DNA of 30,601 nucleotides from a virus, in IMG/VR virus record IMGVR_UViG_3300046018_000224, positions 1 to 30,601 of that record. One strand, written 5' to 3'. A program made the translations under genes and the position numbers. Position 1 is the stretch's first letter; each line of letters begins with the position of its first letter. The notes below the pieces were generated by a model. It had not been told where the DNA came from and searched no databases. It saw only the letters and a program-made list of their open reading frames with translations. Below are positions 27,315 through 30,601 of the stretch, in pieces.

Positions 27315-28854
27315 TCCTCGGTCTGTCCTGGCCCAGATGCAGGGCGACTTCCTTTTCTACGCTCCGCGTGCGTTGCGCATCAGGACGAAGTCGGGCGCGA
27401 TCGAGCCGCTGGTGCTCAACGACGCCCAGGTCTACATCCACCATCGCCTCGAGAAACAGAAGGCGCGGATCGGCAAGGTCCGCGTGAACCTGCTCAAGGG
27501 CCGGCAGCAGGGCGCGAGCACCTACATCCAGGCTCGGTTCTACCACCAGACCAGCCTGCGGCCAGGCCTGATGGCGCTGATCCTGACGCACCTGGGCGAC
27601 AGCACAGACGCGCTGTTCGGCATGACCAAGCGCTACCAGGACCTGGCGCCCAACTCTGTCCGGCCGGCTACCAGCGCATCGAACTCCAACGAGCTGAGCT
27701 TCAGCGAGCTGGACAGCGGCTACGTCGTGGCCACCGCCGGCAATCGGAAAGGCGTGGGCCGTGGTCGAACTTTCCAGCTCCTGCATGCTTCGGAGTTCGC
27801 CTTCTGGGAGGGCGCCGACGACCACATGGCCGGCCTTGGTCAGACCGTGCCAGACATGCCTGGCAGCGAGGTCATCTTCGAGACCACGGCCAACGGTGTC
27901 GGCAATGCGTTCCACCGCGCCTGGACCAGCGCAGACCGTGGCGAGTCCGACTACGAGAACATTTTCGTGCCATGGTTCTGGCAGCGCGAGTACAGCCGGC
28001 AGGTCTACCCCGGGTTCCAGCTCGACGCCTATGAGCAGGACTACCTGGCACGATACGAGCGCAAGGGCCTGACCGTCGAGCACATGGTGTGGCGCCGGGC
28101 CAAGCTGCACGGCGACTTCCGAGGCGACATCGCCCTGTTCGACCAGGAGTACCCGGCCGAGCCGAGCCTGGCATTCACCAAGGTCAGCGGCGACCCGCTG
28201 ATCACGGCAGACATCGTCAGCCGCGCCATGGTGCTCGGGCTCAACGTCGAGCCTCGCGGGCCCAAGATCTTCGGCGTCGACCCAGCAGAGTACGGTGACG
28301 ACAGCACCGCGATCGTCATGCGCCAGGGCCGTCGAGCCTACGGCCTGGACCGCGACGGCAAGGTCGCTCGGTTTCACAAATATGGCCCGATGGAAGTCGT
28401 GGCCAAGGTCGCAGCGCTGGCAGACATCCACAAGCCGGCCGCCATCAACGTGGATGCGACCGGCGTGGGCAGCGGCATCGCAGACCGGCTGCTCGAGCTC
28501 AACTACCCCGTGCATCGGATTCATTTCGGGGGCCGCGCAGCGCGCGATGAGCTGTACTCGATCAAGCGCGATGAGATCTGGGGCGACATGAAGGCCTGGC
28601 TCGATGACGCCCCCAACCAGCTCCCGTCCGACGACAGCCTGGCATCGGACCTGTGTGCGCCACAGTTCAGTTACGACAGTTCGCGCCGGCTGCGACTTGA
28701 GAGCAAGGAAAGTATGCGCAAGCGCGGTGTCAAGTCTCCCGATGCTGGTGACGCCCTGGCCCTGACCTTCGCCACCCCGTTCGCAGCGGACGCTGGCCTG
28801 TCAGAGAAGGCCGGCTCGTACCGTGCGGCGCGCATGCAGCGAAGGGTGTGGTAG
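27307..28854 (+). CDS. Terminase large subunit
   Basis: A 515-residue DNA-packaging motor and nuclease. The ATPase has a deviant Walker A (KGRQQGAST, 64-72) as in Sf6/BPP-1-type terminases and a Walker B-like FQLLHASE (E163). The RNase H-like nuclease shows D325 (FGVDPAEYGDDS), D383 (INVDATGVGSG) and D479/D482 (SPDAGDAL). Start at 27307 is set by the overlap with the sigma-like gene and the MTDPRSVLAQ opening. Length is typical. It cuts and pumps phage DNA into the prohead through the portal encoded next. Confidence 0.95.
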   Translation: MTDPRSVLAQMQGDFLFYAPRALRIRTKSGAIEPLVLNDAQVYIHHRLEKQKARIGKVRVNLLKGRQQGASTYIQARFYHQTSLRPGLMALILTHLGDSTDALFGMTKRYQDLAPNSVRPATSASNSNELSFSELDSGYVVATAGNRKGVGRGRTFQLLHASEFAFWEGADDHMAGLGQTVPDMPGSEVIFETTANGVGNAFHRAWTSADRGESDYENIFVPWFWQREYSRQVYPGFQLDAYEQDYLARYERKGLTVEHMVWRRAKLHGDFRGDIALFDQEYPAEPSLAFTKVSGDPLITADIVSRAMVLGLNVEPRGPKIFGVDPAEYGDDSTAIVMRQGRRAYGLDRDGKVARFHKYGPMEVVAKVAALADIHKPAAINVDATGVGSGIADRLLELNYPVHRIHFGGRAARDELYSIKRDEIWGDMKAWLDDAPNQLPSDDSLASDLCAPQFSYDSSRRLRLESKESMRKRGVKSPDAGDALALTFATPFAADAGLSEKAGSYRAARMQRRVW

Positions 28855-28920
28855 CGGTCAGACCACCCCTGGCCGTTGATCTGGCCCATTCTGCGCAGCA
28901 TTCAGCACCACGAGGCCGGG

Positions 28921-30601
28921 ATGCAGGTCAACGACGCACTGTCGCAGCACACGATCACTGGACAGATGCCAACGGCTACCGGCGAGCTGGCGCCTGAGCA
29001 GTTCATGAAGTACGTCGAGGAGACCCGGGCGCAGCCTGCGTTCAGGACCTCGATGGACAAGTCGGCCGACTACTACGACGGCAACCAGCTCACCCCCGAG
29101 GTCCTGCAAGAGCTCGACCGCATGGGCTTCACCCAGCTCATGACGAACCTGATCAAGCCGGCTATCGACGCCGTGCTGGGCATCGAGGCCAAGACCCGGC
29201 AGGATTTCCGGGTGGTAGCAGACAGCGACGACCAGCAGGATGTCGCTGAAGCGCTGAGCGCCAAGCTCGCCGAGGCCGAGCGCGAGAGCCGGGCCGACAG
29301 GGCCTGCAGCGATGCCTACGCTGGCCAGGTTAAGGCCGGCCTGGGCTGGGTCCATGTGGCACGCAACTCGGACCCGTTCAAGTACCCCTACAAGGCCGAA
29401 TCGGTCCACCGCCGCGAGATCTACTGGGACTGGGCCACGCCCGTCGGTGACTCTGCGCTGGATGAATCGCGCTACCTGATCCGCCAGAAATGGTTCCCGA
29501 TCGACCAGGTCACTGCGGCCATGCCAGAGCACGAGCCGCTGATCCAGGCCAGCGCGAGCGGGTGGCAGCCTGACTGGCTGCAGCGGGCCCGAGAGTCGAC
29601 CACGCTCATGAACGCCCTGGACCAGGAGAGCCGCATCAGCGTGTCGGCCTGGGACTGGCGCAACATCAGCAACCGGCGCGTGGCGCTCAGCGAGATCTGG
29701 TACGCGACCTACGTTCGCGGCCTGGTGCTCAACCTGGGCACGCGCACCGTCGAGTTCGACAAGGCCAACCCGATCCACATGGCGGCCATCGGCAGCGGGC
29801 AGTTCAAGCCCACGCCGGCCATCTACCGCAAGCTGCGCGCTGGCATCTGGTTCGGGCCGCACCTCCTGCACGACTACGACCCGGGCACCAACCGCATGCC
29901 CTATGTGCCATTCTGGGGGTTCCGCGAGGACCTGACCGGCGTGCCCTACGGCCTCATCCGCTCGATGATGCCGCTGCAGGATGAGGTCAACGCCAGGCGC
30001 CGCAAGCTGATGTGGCTGCTCTCGAGCAAGCGCGTGGAGATCGACGCTGACGCGCTGGACCAGCGCTACAACGATTTCCAGACGGTGATGGACGAGATCA
30101 GCCGGCCTGACTCGATGATCATCCGCAGCCCGTCACGCACCCATGCGGACGGCATCAAGGTCGAGTCCGACCTAGGCCTGAGCCAGCAGCAATTCGAGGT
30201 GCTGCAGGACGCGAAGTCCGGCATCCAGGAGGCGGCCGGCATCTACAACACCGTGCTGGGCAAGAGCGACTCCGGCGCCTCTAGTGGCATCGCCATGAAC
30301 ACGCTGGTCGAGCAGTCCAGCAACACGCTGGGCGAGATCAACGACAACTTCAAGTTCTCCCGGCAGCAGGTCGGCGAGCGCCTGCTCACGCTGATCCGGC
30401 AGGACATGACCGGCCGGCAGATCGACGTTGTGGCCGGAGAGAGCGATGCCAGGCGCAAGGTCATCAGCCTCAACGTGCCGAAGACCGACGACCTGACCGG
30501 CGTGCAGTACGCGCACAACGACGTCGACAAGGCCAACGTCAAGGTGGCGCTGGAGGACATCCCGAGCACGCCGGCCTACCGTCAGCAGCAGATGCTGACG
30601 C
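28921..30601 (+). CDS. P22-like portal protein, 3'-truncated by window edge
   Basis: The frame is open from the ATG at 28921 to the right edge (560 codons visible), 66 bases after the terminase stop and in the same frame. GAGG lies 5 bases upstream. The sequence (YYDGNQLTPEVLQELDRMGF, then LIKPAIDAVLGIEAKTRQDF; IYWDWA; later YVPFWGFREDLTGVPYGLIR) matches the P22-type portal family; SASSGIAMNTLVEQ near the visible end also fits. Portals form the dodecameric channel at one capsid vertex. The C-terminal barrel, if any, is outside the window. Confidence 0.88.
   Translation, partial: MQVNDALSQHTITGQMPTATGELAPEQFMKYVEETRAQPAFRTSMDKSADYYDGNQLTPEVLQELDRMGFTQLMTNLIKPAIDAVLGIEAKTRQDFRVVADSDDQQDVAEALSAKLAEAERESRADRACSDAYAGQVKAGLGWVHVARNSDPFKYPYKAESVHRREIYWDWATPVGDSALDESRYLIRQKWFPIDQVTAAMPEHEPLIQASASGWQPDWLQRARESTTLMNALDQESRISVSAWDWRNISNRRVALSEIWYATYVRGLVLNLGTRTVEFDKANPIHMAAIGSGQFKPTPAIYRKLRAGIWFGPHLLHDYDPGTNRMPYVPFWGFREDLTGVPYGLIRSMMPLQDEVNARRRKLMWLLSSKRVEIDADALDQRYNDFQTVMDEISRPDSMIIRSPSRTHADGIKVESDLGLSQQQFEVLQDAKSGIQEAAGIYNTVLGKSDSGASSGIAMNTLVEQSSNTLGEINDNFKFSRQQVGERLLTLIRQDMTGRQIDVVAGESDARRKVISLNVPKTDDLTGVQYAHNDVDKANVKVALEDIPSTPAYRQQQMLT

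Noticed and set aside
1-30601. CRISPR arrays, insertion sequences, diversity-generating retroelement, toxin-antitoxin pairs
   Set aside because: I looked for regularly spaced repeats, transposase motifs, reverse transcriptase motifs and paired small genes and saw none that could be supported.

Overview
The window is a GC-rich segment of a temperate, tailed (Caudoviricetes) phage genome. Gene content and the partial tRNA-Cys at its attachment site suggest a Burkholderiales/Comamonadaceae-type betaproteobacterial host; the host call is inference. Phage genes lie on both sides of the attachment site: the end of the late region on the left, the integrase on the right. The sequence therefore looks like the circular or attP form of the phage, a circularly permuted assembly, or a junction of tandem prophages, rather than a simple chromosome-prophage border.

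Layout. Bases 1-4782 are the 3' part of a giant phage polyvalent protein, the end of the rightward late region. Bases 4736-5464 hold two small leftward genes and the attP region: the 3' half of a tRNA-Cys, a perfect IHF-consensus match, and a direct repeat. Bases 5465-13648 are a leftward early operon, listed here from its promoter: a small membrane protein, an ERF annealing protein, a YqaJ exonuclease, a coiled-coil protein, an SSB-like protein with a DDDIPF tail, hypothetical genes, DUF2303, a MazG-like protein, DUF3310, an excisionase-like protein and a tyrosine integrase. Bases 13650-14900 are the immunity region: a CI-like repressor read leftward, a YdaS/Cro-like gene read rightward, two promoters and five copies of a shared operator (CACGNNNGTG core).

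Bases 14498-20631 form the rightward early operon: cro, small Cys-containing proteins, a ParB-like protein, an SF2 helicase, a Toprim primase-like protein, a DUF1064 nuclease-like protein, zinc-ribbon and HNH-like proteins, and a winged-helix-like protein. Bases 20532-25855 form a second leftward operon of small accessory genes, including a SpoT-type HD hydrolase and a PAPS-reductase-like PP-loop enzyme. Its genes are separated by a recurring family of structured inverted-repeat elements. Bases 26081-26108 carry its promoter. From 26153 to the right edge the late operon starts: small terminase, a sigma-region-4-like protein, large terminase and a P22-type portal. The portal runs off the window, and in a circular genome the late genes would continue round to the polyvalent protein at the left.

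The most notable signals are: (1) a family of intergenic hairpins in which the flanking arms are conserved while the apical stem changes sequence but stays paired; the 5' strand of each usually starts at the stop codon of the upstream gene; (2) an immunity circuit with five matching operators; (3) a CI repressor that keeps the S24 lysine but has alanine in place of the expected nucleophilic serine; (4) a sigma-region-4-only gene placed between the two terminase genes; and (5) an intact attP with an IHF site.
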